A DNA stretch of 64,000 bases from Halomonas alimentaria (GTDB taxonomy: Bacteria; Pseudomonadota; Gammaproteobacteria; Pseudomonadales; Halomonadaceae), in contig NZ_WUTT01000001.1 of assembly GCF_009902005.1 (NCBI RefSeq), positions 3,006,731 through 3,070,730 on the forward strand, read 5' to 3'. The first letter of the stretch is position 1. Every line of letters starts with the position of its first letter. The translations under genes were made by a program, and so were the position numbers. Positions 52,031 to 61,508 of the stretch are shown here, in pieces. The notes beneath the pieces were generated by a model that was given only the letters and a program-made list of their open reading frames with translations, searched no databases and was not told where the DNA came from.

Positions 52031-54565
52031 ATGATGACCCTTCCGATGCCGACACCCCCGGCCGATGCGCTTTCCCTTGTCGATCCCTTTGGCTTCGGGC
52101 GCGCCGCGGGCCGCTACTGGCTCGACGCCGTAGAGCGCAGCGTGCTCTATCTGGACGTGATGCGCCTGCGTGGCAACCAGTACCTGGAGCATATCGAGCA
52201 GACCAAGCCCAGTGTACTGGGATTCGACGCCGAAGTGCTGATGGACGGCCGTGATCTGCCGCGCCCGGTCAACTATGAGCTGCTGCGCATCGTGCCGCCG
52301 GCCGGCCAGCCTACCGATCTGCAGATGCGTCCCTTCGTCGTGGTCGACCCTCGGGCCGGCCACGGCCCGGGCATCGGCGGCTTCAAGCCCGACAGCGAGA
52401 TCGGCGTGGCACTGCGTGCCGGACACCCCTGCTATTTCATCGGCTTTCTTCCCTACCCGGTGCCCGGCCAGCAGGTCGAGGACGTGGTCGAGGCCGAGGT
52501 GGCCTTCCTGCGTCATGTCAACGAGCGCCACACCGAGCTCTCCGAGAAGCCCATGGTGGTGGGCAATTGCCAGGCGGGCTGGCAGGTGATGATGGCCGCT
52601 TCCCTGGAGCCTGACCTGTTCGGGCCGATCCTGATCGCCGGTGCGCCGCTCTCCTACTGGGCGGGCGAGCGCGGCAACGCGCCCATGCGCTACACCGGCG
52701 GGATGACCGGCGGCAGCTGGATGACCTCACTGTTCAGCGACCTGGGTGACGGAACCTTCGACGGCGCCTGGCTGGTGCAGAACTTCGAGAACCTCAACCC
52801 GGCCAACACCTTCTGGACCAAGCAGTACCGCCTCTACTCCAAGGTGGATACCGAGGCGGAGCGCTACCTCGAGTTCGAGCGCTGGTGGGGCGGCCATGTC
52901 GTGCTGGGTGGTGACGAGATCCAGTACATTGTCGACAACCTGTTCGTCGGCAACCGGCTATCCACCGCGCAGCTGGTGACCTCCGATGGGCGGCGCATCG
53001 ACCTGCGCAACGTGCGCTCGCCGGTGGTGGTGTTCTGCTCCCAGGGCGACGACATTACTCCGCCCCCCCAGGCGCTGGGCTGGGTGCGCGACCTCTACGA
53101 AGGCAGTGACGACATCGTCGCCAACGAGCAGACCATCGTCTACTGCGTCCACGACACCACGGGCCACCTGGGTATCTTTGTCTCGGGCAGCGTGTCGCGC
53201 AAGGAGCACACCGAGTTCACCGCCAACATGGACTATATCGATGTGCTACCGCCCGGCCTCTACGAGACCACGATCTCGGAGGCCGAAGAGCATGACGACA
53301 GTGAGCTGATCGAGCGCGATTACCTGCTGGAATTCACGCCGCGCAGCGTCGACGAACTCGACGAGGTAGTCCAGCACCGCGCTGACGACGATACCCGCTT
53401 CGCTACCGTGGCGCGTCTCTCCGAGATCAATCTGGGGCTCTATCGGCTCTTCGTGCAGCCCTGGGTGCGTGCCCTGGCCACCCCCGAGTCGGCCCACTGG
53501 ATGCGCCGGATGCACCCCAATCGCCTGGGCTACCGGTTGCTCTCGGACCGCAACCCGCTGATGGCGTCGATCCCGGTGCTGGCCGAGCGCATCCGTGCCG
53601 ATCGCCACCCGCTGGATGAGGACAACCTCTTCCGCGTGCTGGAGTCGATCGCCTCGGACCAGATCACCCGCAGCTTCAACGCCTGGCGCGATCTGCGTGA
53701 CGGTGCCACGGAGCGTCTGTTCCTGGATGTCTACGGCCAGCCGTTGCTGCAGTCCCTGGTGGGGCTGGGTGGTGATGCCCACGTGCATCGTCGCCGTCCC
53801 GGTGCCGAACCCGAACATCGCCGCTTCATCGAGCGTCGCCGGGCCGAGCTTGGTGAGCGGGTCGCCGAGGGGGGCAGCCACGAGGCGGTCGTCCGCGCGC
53901 TGATCTTCGTTCTGGGTGGTGCCCCCTCCACCGACGAGCGTAACTTCAAGCGCCTGCGTGCCTCGCATGCCGAGCTCGAGCCGCAGCTCTCGCTGGCCGA
54001 CTTCAAGTGCCTGATGCGCGAGCAGTTCTTTATCCTCAAGCTGGATCGCGAGGCGGCCGTCGAGGCACTGCCGGCGCTGCTCAAGGGGCAGACTGCCGAG
54101 CAGATCGCAGCACATCTTGAGCATATCGAGCATGTGCTGGCGGCCAGCGGCGAGCTCTTCGATAACTCCACCGAGCGTCTGGAAAGGGTGCGTGGGCTCT
54201 TCGAACGTGCCATCGACCATGCGCCGCGGATCGAGGCGGAGGCTCGCGCCGAGGCCGAGGAGTGGATCGGCAGCCAGGCCCAGGCGCAGCGCCAGGCCTA
54301 CCACGAACTGGAGGGGCTGATGGAGGCCCGCGCGGCGTCTGGCGCCGATGTGAAGGCCGCGGCCGAGGATCGGCACCAGGAGACAGTCGAGCCAGTGGCT
54401 GAGCCCGAGCCTGCCAAGGCAGAGGCCGAGCCCGCCAAGGCAGAGGCCGAGCCCGCCAAGGCAGAGGCCGAGCCGAGCGCCAAGCCGGCGGCCAAGCCCA
54501 CGCCAGCACGGCGTCGCGGCACCACTAACCGCCGCAAGCCGCGGGGCGGCAACAACTCGCGCTGA
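52031..54565 (+). CDS. DUF3141 (PhaC-like) alpha/beta hydrolase protein
   Basis: Large relative of polyhydroxyalkanoate synthase with unproven function. From ATG 52031 the product is 844 residues. The hydrolase domain (about 80-400) has nucleophile Cys180 in VVGNCQAGWQ (PhaC has a GxCxGG box), Asp340/341 in FCSQGDDITPPP and His379 in DTTGHLGIF, so a full triad is present. A helical middle domain (about 450-770) follows. The tail has three AKAEAEP heptapeptides and a basic end RRRGTTNRRKPRGG. The basic tail recalls DNA- or granule-binding tails. The consensus ribosome site suggests strong expression. Confidence 0.82.
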   Translation: MMTLPMPTPPADALSLVDPFGFGRAAGRYWLDAVERSVLYLDVMRLRGNQYLEHIEQTKPSVLGFDAEVLMDGRDLPRPVNYELLRIVPPAGQPTDLQMRPFVVVDPRAGHGPGIGGFKPDSEIGVALRAGHPCYFIGFLPYPVPGQQVEDVVEAEVAFLRHVNERHTELSEKPMVVGNCQAGWQVMMAASLEPDLFGPILIAGAPLSYWAGERGNAPMRYTGGMTGGSWMTSLFSDLGDGTFDGAWLVQNFENLNPANTFWTKQYRLYSKVDTEAERYLEFERWWGGHVVLGGDEIQYIVDNLFVGNRLSTAQLVTSDGRRIDLRNVRSPVVVFCSQGDDITPPPQALGWVRDLYEGSDDIVANEQTIVYCVHDTTGHLGIFVSGSVSRKEHTEFTANMDYIDVLPPGLYETTISEAEEHDDSELIERDYLLEFTPRSVDELDEVVQHRADDDTRFATVARLSEINLGLYRLFVQPWVRALATPESAHWMRRMHPNRLGYRLLSDRNPLMASIPVLAERIRADRHPLDEDNLFRVLESIASDQITRSFNAWRDLRDGATERLFLDVYGQPLLQSLVGLGGDAHVHRRRPGAEPEHRRFIERRRAELGERVAEGGSHEAVVRALIFVLGGAPSTDERNFKRLRASHAELEPQLSLADFKCLMREQFFILKLDREAAVEALPALLKGQTAEQIAAHLEHIEHVLAASGELFDNSTERLERVRGLFERAIDHAPRIEAEARAEAEEWIGSQAQAQRQAYHELEGLMEARAASGADVKAAAEDRHQETVEPVAEPEPAKAEAEPAKAEAEPAKAEAEPSAKPAAKPTPARRRGTTNRRKPRGGNNSR
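54413..54475 (+). repeat. 21-bp coding tandem repeat (AKAEAEP x3)
   Basis: Three 21-bp units at 54413, 54434 and 54455, identical except the last base, in the Ala/Glu/Lys/Pro-rich linker before the basic C-terminus of the DUF3141 protein. Confidence 0.97.
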
Positions 54566-54585
54566 TCGCTTACCCAGCGCTATCC

Positions 54586-54617
54586 GGCGCCCCCGTCGCT
54601 CCGTGCGGCGGGGGCGC
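54586..54617 (+). terminator. Hairpin after the DUF3141 gene
   Basis: Stem GCGCCCCCG (54587-54595) / CGGGGGCGC (54609-54617), 13-base loop, 20 bases after the stop. No T-run follows. The rest of the 242-base spacer to topA shows no gene. Confidence 0.55.
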
Positions 54618-54807
54618 TGTCGTATGTGATAGCCGCTTGCCCAGGCGGGATACGCGGTCTAGGGTCAGAAGGCCGGCCCGGGTGCGCCACTGGCGTGACG
54701 CCTGGCGCTGGGGTAGGGTAAGCGCATTTTTCACCCGCCCGAGCAGGGCGGCAGGAATTCGCCAGGCACGGCACCGGGCTCGTGTCACCGACACTTAGTG
54801 GAGCACT

Positions 54808-57438
54808 ATGGGCAAGTCACTGGTCATCGTCGAGTCGCCGGCCAAGGCGAAGACAATCAACAAGTATCTCGGCAGCGACTTCATCGTGAAGTCCAGCGTG
54901 GGTCATATCCGCGACCTGCCGACCAGCGGCTCGGGCAAGGCAGCCTCCGATCCCAAGGAGCGTGCCCGGCAGGCCGCGGCAACGCGCAAGATGTCGCCGG
55001 AAGAGAAAGCCGAGCATCGCCGGCAGAAGGCCCAGGATCAGCTGATCCGCCGCATGGGGATCGACCCTGAGCACGGTTGGAAGGCCAACTACGAGATCCT
55101 GCCCGGCAAGGAGAAGGTCGTTGCCGAGCTCAAGAAGCTCGCCGAGAAGGCCGATGCCGTCTATCTCGCCACCGACCTTGACCGCGAGGGGGAGGCCATC
55201 GCCTGGCACCTGCGCGAGACCATCGGTGGTGACGAGGCCCGCTACAAGCGCGTGGTCTTCAACGAGATCACCAAGAATGCCATCCAGGAGGCCTTCCAGG
55301 ATCCCGGCAGCCTCAATATCCCGCGTGTCGAGGCCCAGCAGGCGAGGCGTTTCCTCGACCGGGTAGTGGGCTTCATGCTCTCGCCGCTGCTGTGGGCCAA
55401 GGTGGCCCGTGGGCTCTCGGCAGGGCGCGTGCAGTCGGTGGCGATGCGGCTGATCGTCGAGCGTGAGCGCGAGATCCGCGCCTTCGTCCCCGAGGAGTTC
55501 TGGGACGTCCATGCCGACCTGGTTGCCGACAGCGGCGAGCCGGTGCGCTTCGAATTGGTGCGCCAGGACGGCAAGGCCTTCCGGCCCACCTCCGAGGCCG
55601 AGACCCTGGAGCGTATCGCCGCGCTGCGCAAGGCGAGCCTTGCGATCACCGCGCGGGAGGACAAGCCGACCCGCTCCAAGCCCAATGCCCCCTTCATCAC
55701 GTCGACCCTGCAGCAGGCCGCCAGCGGCCGGCTGGGCTTCTCGGTGAAGAAGACCATGACCCTGGCTCAGCGCCTCTATGAGGCCGGCTATATCACCTAC
55801 ATGCGTACCGACTCCACCAACCTCTCGAAGGATGCGGTGGAGAGCGTGCGTGACTTCATCGGCGAGGAATTCGGCCCGCGCTATCTGCCCGAATCGCCCC
55901 TGCGCTACTCCAGCAAGGAGGGCGCCCAGGAGGCCCACGAGGCGATCCGACCCTCCGAGGTGGGGCGGCGAGCCACCGACTTGGCGGGCATGGAGCGTGA
56001 CGCCGAGCGCCTCTATGAGCTGATCTGGCGTCAGTTCGTGGCCTGCCAGATGACCCCGGCCGAGTATCTCTCTACCGTCCTGACCGTCGAGGCCGATGGC
56101 TATGAGCTGCGAGCCAAGGGTCGCGTGCTCAAGTTCGACGGCTATACCCGGGTGATGAAGCCCATGGGCCGCAAGGACGAGGACCAGTCGTTGCCGGACC
56201 TCGCCGAGGGCACCGCCATGAGCCTGGAGGTGTTGGATCCCAGGCAGCACTTTACCAAGCCGCCGGCGCGCTATACCGAGGCGAGCCTGGTCAAGGAACT
56301 GGAGAAGCGCGGTATCGGCCGCCCCTCCACCTATGCGGCAATCATCTCCACCATCCAGGACCGCGGCTACGTCAAGCTGGAGAACCGCCGCTTCTATGCC
56401 GAGAAGCTCGGCGATATCGTCACCGAGCGCCTCAAGGAGTCCTTCCCCGACCTGATGGACTACTCCTTCACGGCGCGCATGGAGGACGGCCTCGACGAGG
56501 TGGCCGACGGCGAGCGCAACTGGCAGGCGCTGCTCGATGCCTTCTATGCCGAATTCAAGAAGGAGCTCGACGCGGCCCAGAGCGAGGAGGGCATGCGCCC
56601 CAACCAGCCGGTACCCACCGACATCGACTGCCCCACCTGCGGGCGCAAGATGCAGATCCGTACCGCCTCCACCGGAGTCTTCCTGGGCTGTTCCGGCTAC
56701 AACCTGCCGCCCAAGGAGCGCTGCAAGACCACCATCGACCTGCTTCCCGGCGAAGAGGCCGTGGCCGCCGACGCCGATGAGGAGGCCGAGACCGATGCGC
56801 TGCGCGCCAAGCACCGCTGTCCGAAATGCGGCACCGCCATGGACAGCTACCTGATCGATGAGACGCGCAAGCTGCATATCTGCGGCAACAGCCCTGACTG
56901 CGATGGCTATGAGGTGGAACACGGCAAGTTCCGCATCAAGGGCTACGACGGGCCGACCATCGAGTGCGACAAGTGCGGCAGCGAGATGCAGCTCAAGAGT
57001 GGGCGCTTCGGCAAGTACTTCGGTTGCACCAACAGCGAGTGCAAGAACACCCGCAAGCTGCTGCGCAGTGGCGAGGTGGCGCCACCCAAGATGGATCCCA
57101 TCGACATGCCGGAGCTGGCCTGCCAGAAGGTCGACGACCACTACGTGCTGCGTGACGGTGCCAGCGGTCTGTTCCTGGCGGCCAGCAAGTTCCCCAAGAA
57201 CCGCGAGACCCGTCCGCCTCTGGTCAAGGAGCTCAAGGCCCACGCCGAGGAGCTACCCGAGAAGTATCGCTACCTGCTCGACGCACCCAGCGAGGACCCG
57301 GATGGGCGTCCCGCTCAGATCCGCTTCTCGCGCAAGGCCAAGGAGCAGTTCGTGATGAGTGACGAGAATGGCAAGGCCACCGGCTGGAAGGCCACCTATG
57401 ATGGCAAGAGGTGGCAGGTGGAGGACAAGCGCAAGTGA
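54808..57438 (+). CDS. topA: DNA topoisomerase I TopA
   Basis: Type IA enzyme that relaxes negative supercoils. The 876-residue protein has the TOPRIM domain ([37 protein letters not shown]), [16 protein letters not shown], active-site Tyr in [13 protein letters not shown] (about residue 330) and [13 protein letters not shown]. Three C-terminal four-cysteine zinc ribbons lie at about 608, 670 and 718 (CPTCG..., CPKCG..., CDKCG...), as in E. coli, followed by a basic tail. Its stop overlaps the GTG of the next gene. Confidence 0.97.
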   Translation: MGKSLVIVESPAKAKTINKYLGSDFIVKSSVGHIRDLPTSGSGKAASDPKERARQAAATRKMSPEEKAEHRRQKAQDQLIRRMGIDPEHGWKANYEILPGKEKVVAELKKLAEKADAVYLATDLDREGEAIAWHLRETIGGDEARYKRVVFNEITKNAIQEAFQDPGSLNIPRVEAQQARRFLDRVVGFMLSPLLWAKVARGLSAGRVQSVAMRLIVEREREIRAFVPEEFWDVHADLVADSGEPVRFELVRQDGKAFRPTSEAETLERIAALRKASLAITAREDKPTRSKPNAPFITSTLQQAASGRLGFSVKKTMTLAQRLYEAGYITYMRTDSTNLSKDAVESVRDFIGEEFGPRYLPESPLRYSSKEGAQEAHEAIRPSEVGRRATDLAGMERDAERLYELIWRQFVACQMTPAEYLSTVLTVEADGYELRAKGRVLKFDGYTRVMKPMGRKDEDQSLPDLAEGTAMSLEVLDPRQHFTKPPARYTEASLVKELEKRGIGRPSTYAAIISTIQDRGYVKLENRRFYAEKLGDIVTERLKESFPDLMDYSFTARMEDGLDEVADGERNWQALLDAFYAEFKKELDAAQSEEGMRPNQPVPTDIDCPTCGRKMQIRTASTGVFLGCSGYNLPPKERCKTTIDLLPGEEAVAADADEEAETDALRAKHRCPKCGTAMDSYLIDETRKLHICGNSPDCDGYEVEHGKFRIKGYDGPTIECDKCGSEMQLKSGRFGKYFGCTNSECKNTRKLLRSGEVAPPKMDPIDMPELACQKVDDHYVLRDGASGLFLAASKFPKNRETRPPLVKELKAHAEELPEKYRYLLDAPSEDPDGRPAQIRFSRKAKEQFVMSDENGKATGWKATYDGKRWQVEDKRK

Positions 57439-57899
57439 CGCCACGCTCCCGGACCAACCAGTTGTTCTACCAGGCCGAGCTGCTGCTCGACATCTCACCG
57501 GGTGACGACGAGCACGTCGAGGCGCGGCGCATGGCGGCCGAGGAGGGCGCCCTGGCGCTCACCGAGCTGGCGCTCGAGTCGCTGTTGCGCGAGGTGACCG
57601 AGCATGCGCGCCTGCCCGGCCATGATTGGCGTGAGCTGCTGGGCCCCGAAGGGGCCGGCATCGCCGAACTGCACCGCCTGCGTGAGCTGGCTGCCCGGGA
57701 GGGCAGCTGGCTCCACTGGCTGATCGCCAGGCTCGAGGCGCTGCACGGCGACGATGGCGTCGCTCGACGGCGGGGTGGAGCCGCCGCCGGCCTGATCGCC
57801 GTGGGCGGCGGTGCCGAGCTGGGCAGTGAGCTTGGCGGCTGCCTGCGCCAGGCCAAAGCCGAGATCGCCGCCCTGCGCGAGACCAGTCAGGAGTGGTAG
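57435..57899 (+). CDS. DUF6586 family protein
   Basis: Small protein of unknown function found after topA in Pseudomonas-like genomes. From GTG 57435 the product is 154 residues, all-helical, beginning [20 protein letters not shown]. There is no signal peptide or membrane segment. Start choice: the GTG gives a 4-base overlap with topA; the longer frame from 57411 lies inside topA. It overlaps the next gene by 7 bases. The family name is from memory of the context, so less certain. Confidence 0.65.
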   Translation: MTPRSRTNQLFYQAELLLDISPGDDEHVEARRMAAEEGALALTELALESLLREVTEHARLPGHDWRELLGPEGAGIAELHRLRELAAREGSWLHWLIARLEALHGDDGVARRRGGAAAGLIAVGGGAELGSELGGCLRQAKAEIAALRETSQEW

Positions 57900-58378
57900 G
57901 CCACCTGCAGCGCCTTGCCATCTTCGTCGACGTCCAGAACGTCTACTACACCTCCCGCCAGGCCTTCGGCCGACATTTCGACTACCACGCCTTCTGGGCG
58001 CGCTTCGCGTCCGGCCGCGAAGTCGTGGTGGCCAATGCCTATGCCGTGGATCGAGGCGATCCTCGCCAGCGCCAATTTCAGGAGATCCTGCGTGGCATCG
58101 GCTTCAGCGTGAAGCTCAAGCCCTTCATCCAGCGCCGCGATGGCTCCGCCAAGGGCGACTGGGATGTCGGCATTACCCTGGACGCCATGGAGGCGGGCCC
58201 TCGGGTCGATCATGTGGTGCTGGTCTCCGGCGATGGTGATTTCGATCTGCTGGTGACCCGCCTTCGCGAGCGCTGCGGTGTCAAGGTCACCGTCGTCGGC
58301 GTGGAATCCCTTACCGCAGGCTCGCTGATCCGCGTGGCCAGCGATTTCGTTCCCATCGAGGGTTCGCTACTGCTCTAG
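57893..58378 (+). CDS. NYN domain (LabA/DUF88) predicted ribonuclease
   Basis: PIN-like NYN domain protein, 161 residues, covering the whole fold. Acidic catalytic positions are visible: AIFVDVQNVYY (about 10-20), GDWDVGITLDAM (about 90-101) and VLVSGDGDFDLLV (about 109-121), so a metal-dependent RNase activity is plausible. The GTG start at 57893 overlaps the DUF6586 stop. With topA-DUF6586 it probably forms one operon; the RNA target is unknown. Confidence 0.85.
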   Translation: MVGHLQRLAIFVDVQNVYYTSRQAFGRHFDYHAFWARFASGREVVVANAYAVDRGDPRQRQFQEILRGIGFSVKLKPFIQRRDGSAKGDWDVGITLDAMEAGPRVDHVVLVSGDGDFDLLVTRLRERCGVKVTVVGVESLTAGSLIRVASDFVPIEGSLLL

Positions 58379-58408
58379 CTCTATCGGCTCCGGCTGTATC
58401 GTCTTTGG

Positions 58409-58449
58409 TTGATACACATCAAGCGCTGGGCTGCCAGCTTGTCTACGCT
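58409..58449 (+). promoter_or_regulatory. FNR/Anr box and class II promoter
   Basis: TTGATACACATCAA (58409-58422) matches the FNR/Anr consensus TTGAT-N4-ATCAA perfectly. TACGCT (58444-58449) lies where the -10 would be if the box is centred at about -41.5. It stands in the 143-base gap before the gene at 58522 and should make the two genes below oxygen-responsive. Confidence 0.8.
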
Positions 58450-58521
58450 GAAGGTAAAGGCGCGCCGTCGGTCAGGCGAGATGATTGCCAGTCAGTGATA
58501 TCAGCGAGAAGGGGACACGCC

Positions 58522-58986
58522 ATGCGGTTTCATCAGGTGAAGGAACTGGTCGACTGGGCGGCCGGTTATCATCGGCGTCTCGCCGAGCAGTATGCGGCGC
58601 TGGCCGGTGGCGAGGTGGGCGAGCGGGTACAGATGGCCCTCGAGTATCTGGCCGAGCACGAGCGGAAGATGGAGCAGGAGCTCACCGAGTATCGCCAGGA
58701 CGGAAGCGACCACGGCGCGGTGCTCGAGGCGTGGTTCGATGACCCGGCCGATTTTCCGCACCCGCCGGTGCTCGAACGCCTGCCCGAGTGCATCGATTGC
58801 AGCAATGTGCAGTCCGTACTCTCCACGGCGTTGACGGCACATCGCACCTTGCAGGACCTCTACGACCATCGTGCCGAGCGTGCCGCCGGCAGTGACGAAC
58901 GCGAATTCTTCGAGGCCCTCTCCCGCGGTCACGAGGGGGAGGTGCGGCGCATCGCCCGTGACATGCAACGACTCGAGGACTACTGA
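58522..58986 (+). CDS. Small helical protein, possible ferritin-like fold
   Basis: Family not recognised. From ATG 58522 (GAGAAGGGG site) the product is 154 residues, predicted all-helical and acidic. ALEYLAEHERKMEQE (about 39-53) and EFFEALSRGHEGEVRRIARD (about 127-146) place Glu and His in helices as in ferritin-like or hemerythrin-like metal proteins, and PECIDCSN gives a CxxC. A di-iron or redox role is a guess; the Anr box upstream supports an oxygen-linked role. The following gene is 10 bases away. Confidence 0.6.
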   Translation: MRFHQVKELVDWAAGYHRRLAEQYAALAGGEVGERVQMALEYLAEHERKMEQELTEYRQDGSDHGAVLEAWFDDPADFPHPPVLERLPECIDCSNVQSVLSTALTAHRTLQDLYDHRAERAAGSDEREFFEALSRGHEGEVRRIARDMQRLEDY

Positions 58987-58996
58987 GGAGACCGCC

Positions 58997-59428
58997 ATGA
59001 ACGACCAGATACTCTCCCCCAAGATGCTGGGCTACTGGAGCGATGCGGATATTGCCCAGGCCACCGATGAGCCAGGGATCTACTGCATCTACCGTGCAGC
59101 CAATGATCCTGAAACCGGTGTCATGGAGGCCCAGGAGCTGCTTTATGTCGGGGAGAGCGGCAGCGCCCACTACGGTATCCAGCATGATGAGTCTCGCCCA
59201 CGCTGGGAAGCGTGCCTGCAGCCCGGCGAGGCGCTGTGGTACTCCATCGGTCCCTGCGGCAAGGCCAACCGTGAACGCCTCAAGGCGGCCATGATTCATG
59301 CCCACAAGCCCCGCCTGAACCAGGACAGCCCCTACCTGGAGCGCTTCCCCTTCGACCGCACCACCGTCCATCTCTACGGGAGGAAGGACAAGCTGCAGGC
59401 CATCTTCACCGTGGAGCGCCAGGAGTGA
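58997..59428 (+). CDS. GIY-YIG-like domain protein
   Basis: The 143-residue protein reads as one GIY-YIG nuclease fold: PGIYCIY (Tyr29), LLYVGESGS (Tyr50, Gly52), an Arg at 67 or 69, and AAMIHAHKPRLNQD with Asn108. The metal-binding Glu normally 12 residues before that Asn is Lys96 here; Glu93 is close. So it may be inactive, altered or DNA/RNA-binding only. It is the second gene behind the Anr box. GAGGAG precedes its ATG. Confidence 0.65.
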   Translation: MNDQILSPKMLGYWSDADIAQATDEPGIYCIYRAANDPETGVMEAQELLYVGESGSAHYGIQHDESRPRWEACLQPGEALWYSIGPCGKANRERLKAAMIHAHKPRLNQDSPYLERFPFDRTTVHLYGRKDKLQAIFTVERQE

Positions 59429-59497
59429 ATGCGCTCCTTGGTTGGCGATAGGGGGTTCTTTGGGAGGGCTGCTTTGCCGCGCTAAGGCGACGATAGC

Positions 59498-59699
59498 TGC
59501 CTTGAAGCAGGGTTATCGCAGTTAGTAGCCATGCGGCGATAGCCACAGGCGCCGGGGACAGGGCGAAGAGGGGGTCCTATGCCAGGGATGGCATCGGTAG
59601 CGCCCAGGGAGGGGTTCACAGCGCCCCCTCGAAGTCCTGTCGCCGGGAAAGCCTGGAGTGGTTCTGCCATCTGCAATAGCCCTGTGCCTTGAAGCAGGG
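59498..59699. repeat. 15-bp direct repeats flanking structured repeat copy 2
   Basis: TGCCTTGAAGCAGGG occurs at 59498-59512 and again at 59685-59699, bracketing the 99-bp element. The distance is too long for a simple target-site duplication of the 99-bp unit, so a larger mobile or duplicated block is possible. Confidence 0.9.
59548..59646. repeat. 99-bp structured dispersed repeat, copy 2
   Basis: Same orientation in the window as copy 1 (24093-24190). Ends CCGG/CCGG, G-G mismatch, then GACAGGGC (59557-59564) / GTCCTGTC (59634-59641) with one G-T pair. Inner hairpin TGCCA-GGGA-TGGCA (59580-59593) and GGGGG/CCCCC. The 30-base core around TCGGTAGCGCCCAGGGAGGG is identical to copy 1. Confidence 0.9.
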
Positions 59700-59766
59700 A
59701 CGGTGTGAAGGGCGTCCATAACCGGTACAATCGCGCCCCCTTCCATGTACCCACCGGACCCTCTCC

Positions 59767-61359
59767 TTGATCTCCACCGCCAACATCACCATGCAGTTCG
59801 GGGCCAGGCCCCTGTTCGAGAACGTCTCCATCAAGTTCGGCAACGGTCACCGCTACGGCCTGATCGGTGCCAACGGTTGCGGCAAGTCCACCTTCATGAA
59901 GATCCTCGGCGGTGACCTGGAGCCCTCCTCGGGTCAGGTGATGGTCGAGTCCGGTGCCCGCCTCGGCAAGTTGCGCCAGGACCAGTTCGCCTTCGAGGAG
60001 GAGCGGGTCATCGACACCGTGATCATGGGCAATACCGAACTGTGGCAGGTGGCCGCCGAGCGTGAGCGCATCTACTCGCTGCCCGAGATGAGCGAGGCGG
60101 ACGGCATGGCCGTGGCCGACCTCGAGGTGCGCTTCGCCGAGCTCGACGGCTACACCGCCGAGTCCCGGGCCGGTGAACTGCTGCTGGGACTGGGTATCCC
60201 GCTGCACCAGCATGCGGGCCCCATGAGCGAGATCGCCCCGGGCTGGAAGCTGCGCGTGCTGCTCGCCCAGGCGCTGTTCGCCGACCCCGATGTGCTGCTC
60301 CTCGACGAGCCCACCAACCACCTGGATATCAACACCATCCGCTGGCTCGAGGGGATGCTCACGGCGCGCAACAGCACCATGATCATCATTTCCCACGACC
60401 GCCACTTCCTCAACAGCGTCTGCACGCACATGGCGGACCTGGACTATGGCGAGATCCGGCTCTTCCCGGGCAACTACGACGAGTACATGACCGCCGCCAC
60501 CGCCGCCCGCGAACGCCAGCACGCCGACAACGCCAAGAAGAAGGCGCAGATCGCCGACCTGCAGGCCTTCGTCAGCCGCTTCTCGGCCAACGCCTCCAAG
60601 GCCAAGCAGGCCACCTCCCGGGCGCGCCAGATCGAGAAGATCAAGCTCGAGGAGATCAAGCCCTCGAGCCGGGTCAGCCCGTTCATCCGCTTCGAGCAGG
60701 CCAGGAAGATCCACCGCAACGCGGTCAACGTCGAGGGCCTCACACAGGGCTTCGGCAGCGAGCCCGCGCTGGTCGAAGGGTTTGGCATGACCGTGGAGGC
60801 CGGCGAGCGTATCGCCATCATCGGCCCCAACGGTATCGGCAAGACCACCCTGCTGCGTACCCTGGCCGGTGAGCTGGCGCCGCTTTCCGGCAGCGTGAAG
60901 TGGACCGATAGCGCCGATCTTGGGGTCTTCGCCCAGGATCACGCCGATGACTTCGCCAACGACGCCACCCTCTACGAGTGGATGGCCCAGTGGACCGACG
61001 GCGGCGAGCAGGAGGTGCGTGGCGCCCTGGGCAGGATGCTGTTCTCCAGCGACGATATCGGCAAGTCGGTCAGGGTGATCTCCGGCGGCGAGCAGGGCCG
61101 CATGCTGTTCGGCAAGCTGGCCCTGACCCGCCCCAATGTGCTGCTGATGGACGAGCCCACCAACCACCTGGACATGGAGTCCATCGAGGCACTCAACCTG
61201 GCCCTGGAGAACTACCCCGGGACCCTGATCTTCGTCAGCCACGACCGCGAGTTCGTCTCCTCGCTGGCGACCCGGATCCTCGACATGAGCGCAGAGGGGA
61301 TCACCGACTTCAGCGGCGGCTATGACGACTACCTGCGCAGCCAGGGCCTGTTCGGCTGA
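59767..61359 (+). CDS. ybiT: ABC-F family ATPase (YbiT type)
   Basis: Soluble protein with two ATPase domains and no membrane part; the family acts on ribosomes. The 530-residue product begins [20 protein letters not shown], has Walker [10 protein letters not shown] (about 36-44) and GPNGIGKTT (about 355-363), Walker [12 protein letters not shown] twice, and a linker rich in Lys ([20 protein letters not shown]). These fit YbiT. The start is TTG at 59767; no ATG gives the conserved N-terminus. Confidence 0.9.
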   Translation: MISTANITMQFGARPLFENVSIKFGNGHRYGLIGANGCGKSTFMKILGGDLEPSSGQVMVESGARLGKLRQDQFAFEEERVIDTVIMGNTELWQVAAERERIYSLPEMSEADGMAVADLEVRFAELDGYTAESRAGELLLGLGIPLHQHAGPMSEIAPGWKLRVLLAQALFADPDVLLLDEPTNHLDINTIRWLEGMLTARNSTMIIISHDRHFLNSVCTHMADLDYGEIRLFPGNYDEYMTAATAARERQHADNAKKKAQIADLQAFVSRFSANASKAKQATSRARQIEKIKLEEIKPSSRVSPFIRFEQARKIHRNAVNVEGLTQGFGSEPALVEGFGMTVEAGERIAIIGPNGIGKTTLLRTLAGELAPLSGSVKWTDSADLGVFAQDHADDFANDATLYEWMAQWTDGGEQEVRGALGRMLFSSDDIGKSVRVISGGEQGRMLFGKLALTRPNVLLMDEPTNHLDMESIEALNLALENYPGTLIFVSHDREFVSSLATRILDMSAEGITDFSGGYDDYLRSQGLFG

Positions 61360-61413
61360 CCCTGCCGACAGCTCGGCTGTTGTGGGGCTGGCGACACTGC
61401 CCGTCTGACGGGC

Positions 61414-61443
61414 CTGACAGGTGGCCTGCCGATACGCTATAAA
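61414..61443 (+). promoter_or_regulatory. Candidate promoter of the first L,D-transpeptidase gene
   Basis: CTGACA (61414-61419), 18-base spacer, TATAAA (61438-61443). It is preceded by a small hairpin GCCCGT/ACGGGC (61399-61413) that may end the ABC-F message. Confidence 0.5.
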
Positions 61444-61508
61444 TCCCCTAGCCGCGCCGTCGCGACGAATCGATGGCGCTCGATATCAGTGCTAAGAGTT
61501 CCCACACG

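Larger units (their letters stand above)
59429..59766. other. Repeat-filled intergenic region before the ABC-F gene
   Basis: 338 bases without a credible gene. It contains copy 2 of the structured 98-99 bp repeat and, on either side of it, a 15-base direct repeat. The promoter of the ABC-F gene should lie near 59700-59766, but I see no clear -10/-35 pair. Confidence 0.7.

Noticed and set aside
54817..57243. 808-codon open frame on the minus strand
   Set aside because: It is the exact antisense of topA; high GC makes long shadow frames, and the product resembles no protein family.
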